The notes: generated by a model from the letters alone, not told the origin. DNA of 64,000 bases from Salipiger thiooxidans (GCF_900102075.1 NZ_FNAV01000009.1:186001-250000), one strand, 5' to 3'; shown: positions 27,009 to 35,465, counted from the first letter of the stretch. Numbers and translations: made by a program.

Positions 27009-28217
27009 TCAGACCTTGCGCAGCGCCAGTACCGCATTCAGCCCGCCGAAGGCGAAGGCGTTGGACAGCACCACGTCGACCTCGGCTTCGCGAGCCTCGT
27101 TCGGGACGACATCGAGCGCGCATTCCGCGTCCGGTTCCTCGTAGCCGATGGTGGGTGCGATCACGCCGTCCCGCAGGGCCATGATGCAGGCCAAAAGCTC
27201 GACCGCGCCGGTACCGCCGATGCAGTGCCCGTGCATGGCCTTGGTGGACGAGATCATCACCCGGTCCGCCTGCCCGCCAAGCGCATCGGCCACCGCCGCG
27301 CATTCGGTCTTGTCGTTGGCCGCCGTGCCGGTGCCGTGGGCGTTGATGTAGCCCACCTCGTCGTGCCTGATGCGGCCGTCGCGCAGCGCGCCGGTGATCG
27401 CCCGCGCGGCCCCCTGTTTCGAGGGCATCACGATGTCGGAGGCGTCCGAGGTCATGGCGAAGCCCACCACCTCGGCAAGGATTTCGGCGCCGCGCGCCCG
27501 CGCGTGCTCGTATTCCTCGAAGACGTAGACGCCCGCGCCCTCGCCCTGCACCATGCCGTTGCGGCTGGCCGAGAACGGCCTGCAGGCGTCCTTCGACATG
27601 ACGCGCAGCCCTTCCCAGGCCTTCACCCCGCCGAAGCAGAGCATCGACTCTGAGCCGCCGGTCAGCATCACCGAGCAGGCGCCCGAACGCACCATCTGGA
27701 AGGCGAGCCCCATGGCATGGTTCGACGAGGCACAGGCGGTGGCGACCGTGAAGGTCGGCCCCCGCAGGTTCATCTCCATGCTCACGTGCGAGGCCGCAGC
27801 GTTGTTCATCAGCTTCGGCACCACGAAGGGGTGAACGCGGTTCTTCCCCTCTTCGTAAACCGAGCGGTAGTTCTCGTCCTGGGTGATGAGTCCGCCGCCG
27901 GAGGTGCCCAGCACCACGCCCGAGCAATCGGCGAGATCGCCGTGGAAGCTCAGCCCCGACTGCGCCACCGCCTCGCGCGCGGCAAGCAGCGCGAACTGGG
28001 TGAAGCGATCGTAGAGCGCCATCTGCTGGCGGTTGAAGTAGCTCTCGGGCTCGTAGCCCTTGATCTGGCCACCGATGCGGATGGCCAGGCGCTCGACGTC
28101 ACGGAATTCGAGCTCGGCAATCCCACAGCGGCCCTCGCGCATCGCCTCGAGGGTCGCGGGGACGTCCCGCCCCAGCGCGTTGATCGTGCCCGCGCCGGTA
28201 ATGACGACCCGCTTCAC
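27009..28217 (-). CDS. beta-ketoacyl-ACP synthase (FabF-like), envelope-lipid type
   Basis: A 402-residue condensing enzyme with the Cys-His-His triad: Cys162 in TACASS, His294 in NAHGTGT and His331 in AMHGHCIGG, with Lys326 nearby. The AMHGHC sequence differs from the SMIGHT of housekeeping FabF. The GTG start overlaps the ACP stop (GTGA), so it is coupled to its own carrier protein. Upstream in the operon is an LpxD-like acyltransferase, so it probably elongates a special acyl chain for lipid A or another envelope lipid; this resembles the rhizobial acpXL-fabF arrangement. Confidence 0.9.
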   Translation of the reverse strand: MKRVVITGAGTINALGRDVPATLEAMREGRCGIAELEFRDVERLAIRIGGQIKGYEPESYFNRQQMALYDRFTQFALLAAREAVAQSGLSFHGDLADCSGVVLGTSGGGLITQDENYRSVYEEGKNRVHPFVVPKLMNNAAASHVSMEMNLRGPTFTVATACASSNHAMGLAFQMVRSGACSVMLTGGSESMLCFGGVKAWEGLRVMSKDACRPFSASRNGMVQGEGAGVYVFEEYEHARARGAEILAEVVGFAMTSDASDIVMPSKQGAARAITGALRDGRIRHDEVGYINAHGTGTAANDKTECAAVADALGGQADRVMISSTKAMHGHCIGGTGAVELLACIMALRDGVIAPTIGYEEPDAECALDVVPNEAREAEVDVVLSNAFAFGGLNAVLALRKV

Positions 28218-28474
28218 GCCGCCTGCTCAGAGATCAGCTTCTCGATGCCGGCGACGATGGTGGCGACGGAGGAAATGTCGAAATCGCTCTGCTCGGGCTC
28301 GTTGGCGTTGAAGGGCACCGAGATGTCGAACTCTTCTTCGATGGCGAAAATGCTTTCAACCAGGCCCAGGCTGTCGATCCCGAGGTCGTCCAGCGTGCTC
28401 TCCATCGTCACGTCGGACGGCTCCAGCACGGCCTGCTCGGCGATGATCGCAATGACTCGATCCTTGACGCTCAT
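28214..28474 (-). CDS. specialised acyl carrier protein (AcpXL-like)
   Basis: An 86-residue ACP. The phosphopantetheine site is Ser35 in DDLGIDSLG, followed by VESIFAIEEEFDISVPF, which resembles AcpXL-type carriers more than housekeeping AcpP. The C-terminal part is acidic, as in ACPs. The ATG follows a GGGAG. It sits between lpxD-like and KS genes, overlapping the KS start by 4 bp, so it is dedicated to that pathway. Confidence 0.88.
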   Translation of the reverse strand: MSVKDRVIAIIAEQAVLEPSDVTMESTLDDLGIDSLGLVESIFAIEEEFDISVPFNANEPEQSDFDISSVATIVAGIEKLISEQAA

Positions 28475-28513
28475 GGTGCGGCGCTCCCTTCTCGTCGCAG
28501 AGTTGCGGATGCT

Positions 28514-29614
28514 TTACTGGTCCCCGACGAGCTTGGAAACCGCTTTCTTGAGCTCCGCGACATCACGGAACAGGCGCGGCAGCCGGCGCAGGCCCTTGTA
28601 GGTTTCTACGTGGCTTTCCATCTTCATCGCCGGGTAGCCAAGCATCACCCGACCGGCCGGAATGTTCGACAGGACCGTGGTGCCGCCACCGGTGATGACG
28701 TTGTCGCCGATGAAGATGTTGTCGGAGACACCGGTCTGCCCGGCCAACACGACGTTGTTGCCGATCCTGGTCGAGCCCGCGATGCCGCAGCAGCCACAGA
28801 TCAGCGTGTTGTTGCCCACCACCACGTTGTGGCCGATCATCACGAGGTTGTCGATCTTGGTGCCGTTGCCGATGCGGGTATCGCGCACAGAGCCGCGGTC
28901 GATGGTGGCGTTGGCACCGACCTCGCAGTCGTCGCCGATGGTGACCCCGCCGAGCGAGTGGATGCGGGCCCATTGCTGGGCGTTGTCGGTGCCCTCTTCG
29001 CCGAGGCTGGCGCGGGCCTTCTCGACGCCCGAGATCTCGGGCGTCACGTAGGAGAAGCCGTCGCCGCCGATCGCGGCGCCCGGCTGCGCGATGAAGCGCG
29101 CGCCAATGGTGACGCGGGCGCCGATGCGGACGCCCGCGTGGATCACCGCGCCGTCGCCGATCACCGTGTTCCAGCCGATATAGGCCTGCGGACCGACCAC
29201 CGAGCCGGCGCCGATGCGCGCCTCGGGTCCGATCACCGCAAGCGCGCCGACGCTGACGTCAGCGCCCAGCACCGCGGAGGGGTCGATCACCGCCGAGGGA
29301 TGGATGCCGCTGCCATAGCCCTGCCCCGGATCCATCATCGCCGAGAGCCCGGAGAGCGCGTGGCGCGGCCGCCCGGCGAGGATCGCGCCCTGGAGCCCCA
29401 GCGCGTGCCAGTCGGCATCGGCCCAGAGCATCGCCGTACGGGCCTTGCCCTCGGGGATCTGCGCCGCGAACTCGGGCTTCATCGCCAGCGCCAGCTGGTC
29501 GGCGCTCGCCAGGGCGGGCTCGTTCACGCCTTTGACTTGGATGGTGGTGTCGCCCACCGCTTCGAGCCCAAGGGCCGCGGCGACGTCTGCGAGAGTGTGG
29601 GTCTGGTCGGACAT
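28514..29614 (-). CDS. LpxD-like UDP-3-O-acylglucosamine N-acyltransferase
   Basis: A 366-residue left-handed beta-helix acyltransferase. An N-terminal domain (1-100) is followed by hexapeptide repeats from about residue 104. GGDGFSYV (183-190), GANATIDRG (233-241) and the catalytic His262 in KIDNLVMIGHNV match LpxD. The C-terminal helix carries RRLPRLFRDVAELKK. It is not in the usual bamA-lpxD-fabZ-lpxA cluster, so it is probably a second copy. With the adjacent ACP and KS it may add a dedicated acyl chain to a lipid A precursor. The start ATG follows GGAGG. Confidence 0.88.
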   Translation of the reverse strand: MSDQTHTLADVAAALGLEAVGDTTIQVKGVNEPALASADQLALAMKPEFAAQIPEGKARTAMLWADADWHALGLQGAILAGRPRHALSGLSAMMDPGQGYGSGIHPSAVIDPSAVLGADVSVGALAVIGPEARIGAGSVVGPQAYIGWNTVIGDGAVIHAGVRIGARVTIGARFIAQPGAAIGGDGFSYVTPEISGVEKARASLGEEGTDNAQQWARIHSLGGVTIGDDCEVGANATIDRGSVRDTRIGNGTKIDNLVMIGHNVVVGNNTLICGCCGIAGSTRIGNNVVLAGQTGVSDNIFIGDNVITGGGTTVLSNIPAGRVMLGYPAMKMESHVETYKGLRRLPRLFRDVAELKKAVSKLVGDQ

Positions 29615-29644
29615 ATGGGGCCTCCGGGATTTCTCCCGAAGGAT

Positions 29645-31285
29645 TTAACCCTGACCGCCGGCCAGTACCACCCCCTCGGAGGCAAGGGCGGCCCAGATCC
29701 GCGCGTCGCGGCCATAGACGTCGGGGCGGTAGTTCACCTGCCCCTTCGCCTTGGTGAAGGCGGTGCGGTAGATCAGGTGCACCGGCACCGGCTCGTCGAG
29801 GTTCACGCGGGTCTCGGACCCGGTACGCAGCCGCGACTGGAAGAAGCCGACCGGATCGTCGGTCTGCCGCGCCAGCAGCGCATAGGCGAAATCATGCGGG
29901 TCGCCGAGCCGGATGCAGCCGTGCGAATAGGTCCGCTGGTTCTGGTTGAACAGGCTCTTCGACGGCGTGTCGTGCAGGTAGATGTTGTACTTGTTGGGGA
30001 ACATGAACTTCACAGTCCCCAGCGCGTTTCGCGGCCCCGGCGGCTGACGCATGGCATAGGGGAAGCTCGCGGCGCTGTACTGCGCAAAGCCCCTGCCACG
30101 GTTGACCCGGCGGCCGCTGCTGTCGGTAATCTCGAGATGGCTGACCGCGCCCGGATTGCGACGGAGCTGCGGCAGGTACTCGTTCACCACGATGGACCGC
30201 GGCACGTACCACGACGGGTTGATGACCATGAACTCCATGCGGTCCGAGAACTCGGGCGTGCGGCGGTCGGGATCCTGGTGACCGACGACCGAACGGGTCT
30301 CGAAGCTCACCTTGCCGTCGTCTATGATGCGGGCGTGGAAGTCCACGAGGTTGACGAGGATATGCCGCGCGCCCAGCCCCTCGGGCATGTTGAGCCAGCG
30401 CTCGCGCTCCATCGCCACGATGACCGATTTCAGCCGCTCCTCGGGACCGACGTTGATCGCCGAGAGCGTCGAGGAGCCGGCGACGCCGTCCACCTTGAGC
30501 CCGTGATCTTCCTGGAAGCGCGACACGGCGGCAACGATGGCGTCGTCGTAGCGGGCGCTGAGCGAGGGCGCGAGATAATTCATCGCCACCAGCCGGTCGC
30601 GCAGAGCCACCACATCGGCACCGGTCTGCCCCGGTTCGAGCTTGCCGCTGCGGACGGTCGCGCCCCAGCCGCCATGGGCGATGCGATGCTCGAGCGTCAG
30701 CTTCTCGTGCATCAGCCGGGCATATTCCGGAGAGTGCGGCGCGAGGTCGCGCAGCACGGCGCGCGGGTCGCGACGGGCGAGATCCTGCAGCAGCCCCTCG
30801 GAGGCCAGCCGCTGCGGCGGACGCTTGATGCCGGAATCGATGCGGCGTCCGTCGAGCATGCCGCCGTTCAGATCGTGCGCATATTTCAGGAAGGTGCGGC
30901 TCAGCTCGACCTCGACGAGCCCGCGGGACCGGTCACCCTGCACCGAGCGCATCCGCGTCAGCAGACCGTTGAGATCGTAGCGCCGCGCCGGCAGCCCGTG
31001 CGCCTCGGCGCGGGACAGCGCCTCGATCAGCGCCGCGCGGCGGTCCTGCGAGGCGGAATCATCGGCGGTCCAAAGCGGCTCAAAGCCCCGGGCGCGGTAA
31101 AAGGCGGCCATGCCTTCGTCCTCGGACAGCGATCCCGCGACGGCCTGCTTGTAGGCCGTGAGCGACAGTCCCTGCGCCGCGACCCCTTGCGGAGCCATGG
31201 CCACAAGCCACCCCGCCGCCAGCGCCGCTGCCATGCCCGCCCGGAAACCCGCTCTCGTCTGCCTGCGCTCTTTTGACATACCCAT
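29645..31285 (-). CDS. L,D-transpeptidase (YcbB/LdtD-like), exported
   Basis: A roughly 546-residue cell-wall enzyme that makes 3-3 peptidoglycan crosslinks or links proteins to the wall. It has a signal peptide (Arg-rich start, hydrophobic MAAALAAGWLVAMA, cut near AAQG), a peptidoglycan-binding domain (GADVVALRDRLVAMNYL), and the YkuD domain with HDTPSK and catalytic Cys457 in RTYSHGCIRLGDP. The frame begins at a TTG (31306) without a ribosome-binding site; ATGs at 31285 and 31279 are likelier and both keep the signal peptide. It is first in the operon with the lpxD-like gene, 30 bp upstream of it. Confidence 0.88.
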   Translation of the reverse strand: MGMSKERRQTRAGFRAGMAAALAAGWLVAMAPQGVAAQGLSLTAYKQAVAGSLSEDEGMAAFYRARGFEPLWTADDSASQDRRAALIEALSRAEAHGLPARRYDLNGLLTRMRSVQGDRSRGLVEVELSRTFLKYAHDLNGGMLDGRRIDSGIKRPPQRLASEGLLQDLARRDPRAVLRDLAPHSPEYARLMHEKLTLEHRIAHGGWGATVRSGKLEPGQTGADVVALRDRLVAMNYLAPSLSARYDDAIVAAVSRFQEDHGLKVDGVAGSSTLSAINVGPEERLKSVIVAMERERWLNMPEGLGARHILVNLVDFHARIIDDGKVSFETRSVVGHQDPDRRTPEFSDRMEFMVINPSWYVPRSIVVNEYLPQLRRNPGAVSHLEITDSSGRRVNRGRGFAQYSAASFPYAMRQPPGPRNALGTVKFMFPNKYNIYLHDTPSKSLFNQNQRTYSHGCIRLGDPHDFAYALLARQTDDPVGFFQSRLRTGSETRVNLDEPVPVHLIYRTAFTKAKGQVNYRPDVYGRDARIWAALASEGVVLAGGQG

Positions 31286-31501
31286 CCCGAAATTAACCGC
31301 CTTCAAGTGATGAACTATTCTTGTTCTTCAGTGGTCTGGAGTGTCCACTCACATTTCCGAAAAATTAAATGTTTCCCCCTAGAAGAGACTGCACTGCATC
31401 GCATCCGGGAGGTCAGCACATTTGCGCCACAGGTGTAAGCTCTTTTGCGCAGGATCTTGCCGAAAGAGCTTGATAACGGGAACGCGACTTAATTCACGCT
31501 T

Positions 31502-31530
31502 TCGACACGAATCCCGTTGTGGCATACAAT
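31502..31530 (+). promoter_or_regulatory. promoter of the DUF882 gene
   Basis: TCGACA (31502-31507) and TACAAT (31525-31530) are separated by 17 bp, each matching 5 of 6 consensus bases. The predicted mRNA leader is about 75 nt. The rest of the 328-bp gap 31286-31613 is relatively AT-rich and must also hold the promoter of the divergent transpeptidase operon, which I could not place. Confidence 0.6.
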
Positions 31531-31613
31531 CAATGCATCTGGGGAGAGATGGCAGGGCCGCCCAACGAGGCGGCGCAAACAGGTACAGCGACTAACGGGA
31601 CAGGCGCTTCAAC

Positions 31614-32183
31614 ATGACTCAACGAACTGCAGGCGGCGTCACGCGCCGCGGCCTTCTTGGCGCATTTGCGGCCACACTTGTCACAGCAGCACCGACGTAC
31701 GGCAATGCCGCGGGCTTCCTCCGCGGTGGTGGTGACATTCGCCGGATCAAGATGTATTCGGGCCGCACGGGCGAAAAGATAGACATGATCTATTGGATCG
31801 AGGGGGAATATATCCCCGACGCCCTCAAGGAAATCACCTACTTCATGCGCGACTGGCGCACGAATGACGTGAAGCACATCGACGCGCGCACGATCGACAT
31901 CATGACGGCCGCGCACAACCTCATGGACACGACCGAACCGTACATGCTCATCTCGGGCTACCGGTCGCCCAAGACCAACGCCATGCTCCGCTCGCGCAGC
32001 TCTGGCGTTGCGAAGAACTCGCGCCACCTCAAGGGTGAGGCTGCGGATCTTCACATGAACTCCCGCTCCGTCAACCAGATCGCCAAGGCGGCCCAAGCGT
32101 GCCGTGCGGGTGGCGTGGGGCGCTACACCAGCTCAAGCTTTGTTCACATGGACTGCGGACCGGTGCGCACCTGGGGAAGCTGA
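31614..32183 (+). CDS. DUF882 / M15-fold murein endopeptidase (MepK/YcbK-like), Tat-exported
   Basis: A 189-residue periplasmic peptidase-like protein. The N-terminus has a twin-arginine signal, TRRGLLGAFAATLVTAAP, with Arg11-Arg12. The zinc ligands of the peptidase M15 fold are visible as His138 and Asp145 in HLKGEAAD and His178 in FVHMD; SGYRSPKTNAMLR is the usual preceding motif. E. coli MepK (YcbK) cuts 3-3 crosslinks, and its gene lies beside ldtD (ycbB). Here the same pair is divergent, so the two probably make and cut the same bond. Confidence 0.9.
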   Translation: MTQRTAGGVTRRGLLGAFAATLVTAAPTYGNAAGFLRGGGDIRRIKMYSGRTGEKIDMIYWIEGEYIPDALKEITYFMRDWRTNDVKHIDARTIDIMTAAHNLMDTTEPYMLISGYRSPKTNAMLRSRSSGVAKNSRHLKGEAADLHMNSRSVNQIAKAAQACRAGGVGRYTSSSFVHMDCGPVRTWGS

Positions 32184-32222
32184 GCCCGGACTCTTGTTCG
32201 TCCATCTGTGACAGAACGTACC

Positions 32223-32257
32223 ACAAGACGTCCGGTTCCGGGCGTCTTGTTTTTTTT
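32223..32257 (+). terminator. strong terminator of the DUF882 gene
   Basis: ACAAGACG (32223-32230) pairs with CGTCTTGT (32243-32250), with an inner CCGG/CCGG stem, followed by eight T residues. It lies 40 bp after the stop. Confidence 0.9.
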
Positions 32258-32703
32258 CAGGGTTAATTCCGGGCCCCTGCCCGACCGCCCCCGACCCCGG
32301 CAAAATCCGCAGGATTTACACACTCCGCTCGGGCGGACCCGCACCGCGGAAAGGTGGCGTGTTGCCGGGCCTTGTCGATTTCAGGGACCGACTGTCAACG
32401 GACTGTGCCCGAGCGTCGGCTCGCACAGCGGATTAAGATCGTCAGGCAGCCCGGTGCCGCAGCTCAGCGCGATCATCGATTGCGGACCAATTGGCAGCGG
32501 CAATGACCGCTCCTTGAACCGAGTCACTTCAGCAGGCGCAGCGCAGCAAGTCTTCGCAAGCTGCGACAAAGGACCGGCGCAGTGCCTGACGGGAATCGCA
32601 CAGAGATTGGGTCACTCGGGCCCGGCAGCTCGGCGGCTCAGCTTGTCTTGATGAGGCCATCGGACCGACGGGCAGCACCCAAAGGGCACCACCCGTGCGA
32701 GGA
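32258..32703. other. 446-bp gap without a recognised gene
   Basis: No convincing gene, tRNA or IS was found. An open frame at 32208-32651 runs through the terminator and has no family resemblance. A hairpin is possible at 32403-32428: CTGTG and CGAGC arms with a 2-nt bulge and a GTCG loop. A small RNA is possible but not shown. Confidence 0.5.
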
Positions 32704-33270
32704 TCACTTCATGCGGCGGAGATAGGTCCAGGTCGGGACCTTGGCATTGCGCGCGACCGAGAAGGCCTCGGCATCGCCAATGTATTCGAAGCCGCAGTTC
32801 GTCAGCACACGGCCCGAGGCCGGGTTGTCCTGGAACACGCTCGCGAAGATCGTGTCGTTGCCGAACGGGTTGGCGCTGACCAGCGCCTGCACGGCCTCGG
32901 AGGCGTGGCCGGTGTTCCAGAACGGTGGCGCGATCCAGTAGCCGACCTCGCTCTGGTTGCGGTCGAGCCGCTCCAGCGAGATCACGCCCAGCACCTCGGC
33001 ACCGCCATGTTCGGAGGCATCGAGCGCCCAGATGTCTTCCTTGCGCTCGGAGGCGGTGGCACGGGCGATGAACGCCTCGGTGGCGCCGGGCGGCAGCGGG
33101 TGGGGAATCGACGTGGTCATCCGCGCAAGGCGCAGGTCGCCGGTGTAATGCTCGAGCAACCCGGTATCGGAACGGCGCAGCGGCCGCAGCTTGAAACGTT
33201 CGGCCTCGATGGCGGGCTGCAGAACAACGGGTGCAGGCCGCTCGGGCATCTTCAACTGGTCCAGACTCAT
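32704..33270 (-). CDS. GNAT acetyltransferase (RimJ/RimL-like)
   Basis: A 188-residue acetyl-CoA-dependent N-acetyltransferase. The opening FKLRPLRRSDTGLLEHY, the EVGYWIAPPFWNTGHASEAVQAL core (shown in part) and NPASGRVLTNCGFEYIG fit the RimJ/RimL group that acetylates protein N-termini or small amines. The ATG at 33270 has AGAGGAG 7-8 nt upstream, so the longer frame to 33333 is not used. It lies downstream of rplU-rpmA but after a terminator, so it may be expressed separately. Confidence 0.88.
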   Translation of the reverse strand: MSLDQLKMPERPAPVVLQPAIEAERFKLRPLRRSDTGLLEHYTGDLRLARMTTSIPHPLPPGATEAFIARATASERKEDIWALDASEHGGAEVLGVISLERLDRNQSEVGYWIAPPFWNTGHASEAVQALVSANPFGNDTIFASVFQDNPASGRVLTNCGFEYIGDAEAFSVARNAKVPTWTYLRRMK

Positions 33271-33331
33271 GTGCACGCTCCTCTTATGCACGGTCTTACA
33301 GGGATCGGCGCCTCCCCCTCCTGAAAACGCC

Positions 33332-33360
33332 AAAAGGGGACCGGCATCTTGCCGATCCCC
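33332..33360 (-). terminator. terminator of rplU-rpmA
   Basis: GGGGACCGGC (33336-33345) and GCCGATCCCC (33351-33360) form a 10-position stem with one mismatch and a 5-nt loop; on the minus strand TTTT follows. It lies 27 bp after the rpmA stop. Confidence 0.75.
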
Positions 33361-33387
33361 CTGAATGTCGCATCCTGCGAGATCGGC

Positions 33388-33657
33388 TTACTCGGCAGCC
33401 TCCGCCACCGGCAGAACGGATACGAAGGTTCGGCCCTTGAGGCCTTTGTGGAAGGTCACGGACCCCTCTTCTGTTGCGAAGATGGTGTGGTCCTTGCCCA
33501 TTCCAACGCCCTCGCCCGGCCAGAACTTGGTGCCGCGCTGACGGATGATGATGTTGCCCGGGATGGCCGCCTGGCCACCGTAGAGCTTCACGCCAAGACG
33601 GCGGCCTGCGGAGTCGCGGCCGTTACGGGACGAACCGCCTGCTTTTTTATGTGCCAT
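33388..33657 (-). CDS. rpmA: 50S ribosomal protein L27
   Basis: An 89-residue L27. [20 protein letters not shown] and the [17 protein letters not shown] and GKDHTIFA segments are typical. Its N-terminal tail reaches the peptidyl transferase centre. It follows rplU by 19 bp in the standard rplU-rpmA order. Confidence 0.97.
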   Translation of the reverse strand: MAHKKAGGSSRNGRDSAGRRLGVKLYGGQAAIPGNIIIRQRGTKFWPGEGVGMGKDHTIFATEEGSVTFHKGLKGRTFVSVLPVAEAAE

Positions 33658-33676
33658 GGGTTGGTCTCCTTAACGC

Positions 33677-34231
33677 TTATGCGAGGCTCTTGGCCTGCTC
33701 GACCCACTCGGGCTTCACCTTGACGGCCTCGAAGGTCTCGGGGTCGACAGCGGCGAGCTCGGCGAAGGTCGTGACGCCAGCCTCGTTGAGCTTCTTGGCG
33801 GCGGCGGGGCCGACACCGGTGATCTGGGTCAGGTCGTCACCTGCAGCTGCGGGGGCAGCGGCGGCACCGGCCACGGAGCCTGCGCCCACGGCAGCCTTGA
33901 CGCCGGTTGCGTCTGCGCCCGAGGCGAGGATCTCGGTCACGCGCACAAGCGTCAGCTTCTGGCGGTGGCCCTTGGTGCGCTGCGAGCTGTGCTTGCGGCG
34001 GCGCTTGACGAAGTGGATGACCTTGTCACCCTTGACCTGGTCGATGACCTCGGCCTGCACGGCAGCACCCGCAACGAGCGGCGCGCCGAGCGTGACGTCG
34101 TCGCCACCCAGCATGAGGATATCGTTGAACTGCACGGTTTCACCCGCGTCTGCGGCCAGCTTTTCCACGCGGAGCATGTCGCCCGCCTGGACCTTGTATT
34201 GCTTGCCGCCGGTTTTCATCACCGCGAACAT
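33677..34231 (-). CDS. rplU: 50S ribosomal protein L21 with C-terminal helix-hairpin-helix extension
   Basis: A 184-residue protein, about 80 longer than a standard L21. Residues 1-102 are L21 (MFAVMKTGGKQYKV, KVIHFVKRRRKHSSQRTKGHRQ, TLVRVTEI). An Ala/Gly-rich linker follows, then an HhH-like domain, DDLTQITGVGPAAAKKLNEAG with TFAELAAVDPE. The ATG at 34231 is chosen over 34237 because AAGGA is 8 nt upstream of it and only 2 nt from the other. The role of the tail is unknown. Confidence 0.95.
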   Translation of the reverse strand: MFAVMKTGGKQYKVQAGDMLRVEKLAADAGETVQFNDILMLGGDDVTLGAPLVAGAAVQAEVIDQVKGDKVIHFVKRRRKHSSQRTKGHRQKLTLVRVTEILASGADATGVKAAVGAGSVAGAAAAPAAAGDDLTQITGVGPAAAKKLNEAGVTTFAELAAVDPETFEAVKVKPEWVEQAKSLA

Positions 34232-34378
34232 CTGCATCTTCCTTCGTTTCCCGCGTCCTGTGGCGCCCTTTCGGGGCTTGCCGGGGCCTGAACCCCGCCT
34301 CGGACAGCGCGCCCTCTGGGGGCTGTCATGGATATAAGAATCGAAATCGGGGCCGCAATAGCCCCGGTCCGAGCCGGG

Positions 34379-34407
34379 CTTATCGGAGGATACCCCTCAA
34401 TTGTCAA
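34379..34407 (-). promoter_or_regulatory. rplU-rpmA promoter
   Basis: On the minus strand a perfect TTGACA (34402-34407) is followed after 17 bp by GATAAG (34379-34384). The leader is about 140 nt and can form GGGGC-loop-GCCCC near its start plus further GC-rich hairpins, so leader control is possible. Confidence 0.7.
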
Positions 34408-34476
34408 CCCGAGCTTTCGGTGCGCGCAGGCCATTCGCCCCGGCCGCGCGCTTGCTGTGTCCCTGTGAAGACCGGC

Positions 34477-35295
34477 CTAGAGGTCCTGCGCCATCATCTG
34501 CTGCGCCGCCGCGAGGCCGAGTGCGTACGAGATCTCGTCGTACATCGCATTGAACCCGTCGAAGAGCGCTCGGTTCATCGCCTTGCCCTCGTCGGTCGAC
34601 GACAGCGCCACATAATCCTCGAGGTCCTTGTCGGCAATCGGGCCGTAGGACATCAGCAGGTAGCCGTAGAGCCATTCGCGGGTGTCGGCGCGGGTCTCGG
34701 GCTCCTGCGACCAGACCTCGTCGGCGATGTCACGCTCGGACATCTCGAGCGCGCCGCCGTCCACCAGCCCGAGATAGAAGCGGTAGCTGGCGTTCATCGC
34801 GCCCACCACGTTGGCGTCGAGAAGGTCGTTGGCCTGCACGAACTCGGTGATCAGCCCCAGCCGCCCGTCGGACGAGCCGTCGAGCCCGCGGAAGGCCTCG
34901 CGCGCGGCATATTCCACGTCGTCGTCGATCAGGGCACGCCGCGCCGACAGCTCGACGTCGACGATGCGCTCGCCGGTCTCGCCTCCGAAGAAGGCCAGCA
35001 GCGGCGTGGCGTCGGTGTCGCCAAAGCTCTCGGCGAAAGTCGCGCGCACGGTCTCTTCCATGGCGTCGGTGTCGTAGATCGTCGAGACCGCCTCCTGCCA
35101 GCGCGGGGTCGCCCCGCCGGGGATCAGGTCGACGGCCATCTCGCGCCCGTAGTCGAGCCCCTCCTCGCGCATGATCTGCACGATCGCCGGCAACCCGAGC
35201 GAATCCAGCAGCGCCTCCGTGGGATCGGCGGGATCCGCGGCGGCGGGAAGGGACAGCGTGACACTGAGGATACATGCGGCAATGCGCAGGACCAT
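34477..35295 (-). CDS. DUF2059-containing exported protein
   Basis: A 272-residue protein with a clear signal peptide (MVLRIAACILSVTLSLPAAA, then DPADPTEALL). The rest is largely helical, with a DUF2059-like segment (MEETVRATFAESF, LLAFFGGETGERIV). No catalytic motif is visible and its function is unknown. The ATG is followed directly by the signal sequence; a GGAG lies about 12 nt upstream, which is long. Confidence 0.75.
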   Translation of the reverse strand: MVLRIAACILSVTLSLPAAADPADPTEALLDSLGLPAIVQIMREEGLDYGREMAVDLIPGGATPRWQEAVSTIYDTDAMEETVRATFAESFGDTDATPLLAFFGGETGERIVDVELSARRALIDDDVEYAAREAFRGLDGSSDGRLGLITEFVQANDLLDANVVGAMNASYRFYLGLVDGGALEMSERDIADEVWSQEPETRADTREWLYGYLLMSYGPIADKDLEDYVALSSTDEGKAMNRALFDGFNAMYDEISYALGLAAAQQMMAQDL

Positions 35296-35418
35296 GGCGG
35301 GGGATTCTCCGGTTCGCGAGCGTCCCCCAGATTAAGCGTGCTCAAGGGGATTTCCAAGCGTCTGCCCCGGGTGAAGGCACGACCGGCGGCTTGTGGCGCA
35401 ATTCGTGAAATTTCCCTG

Positions 35419-35447
35419 TTGCACCCGCTCACGCATCTCGCTAAACG
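35419..35447 (+). promoter_or_regulatory. possible promoter of tRNA-Ser
   Basis: TTGCAC (35419-35424) and TAAACG (35442-35447) have a 17-bp spacer, and the predicted start would lie about 12 nt before the tRNA. The match to consensus is only moderate. Confidence 0.35.
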
Positions 35448-35465
35448 GCCCCCCACGACCCCCGC

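Noticed and set aside
32208-32651. 147-residue plus-strand frame
   Set aside because: It runs through the strong terminator at 32223-32257 and shows no family pattern.
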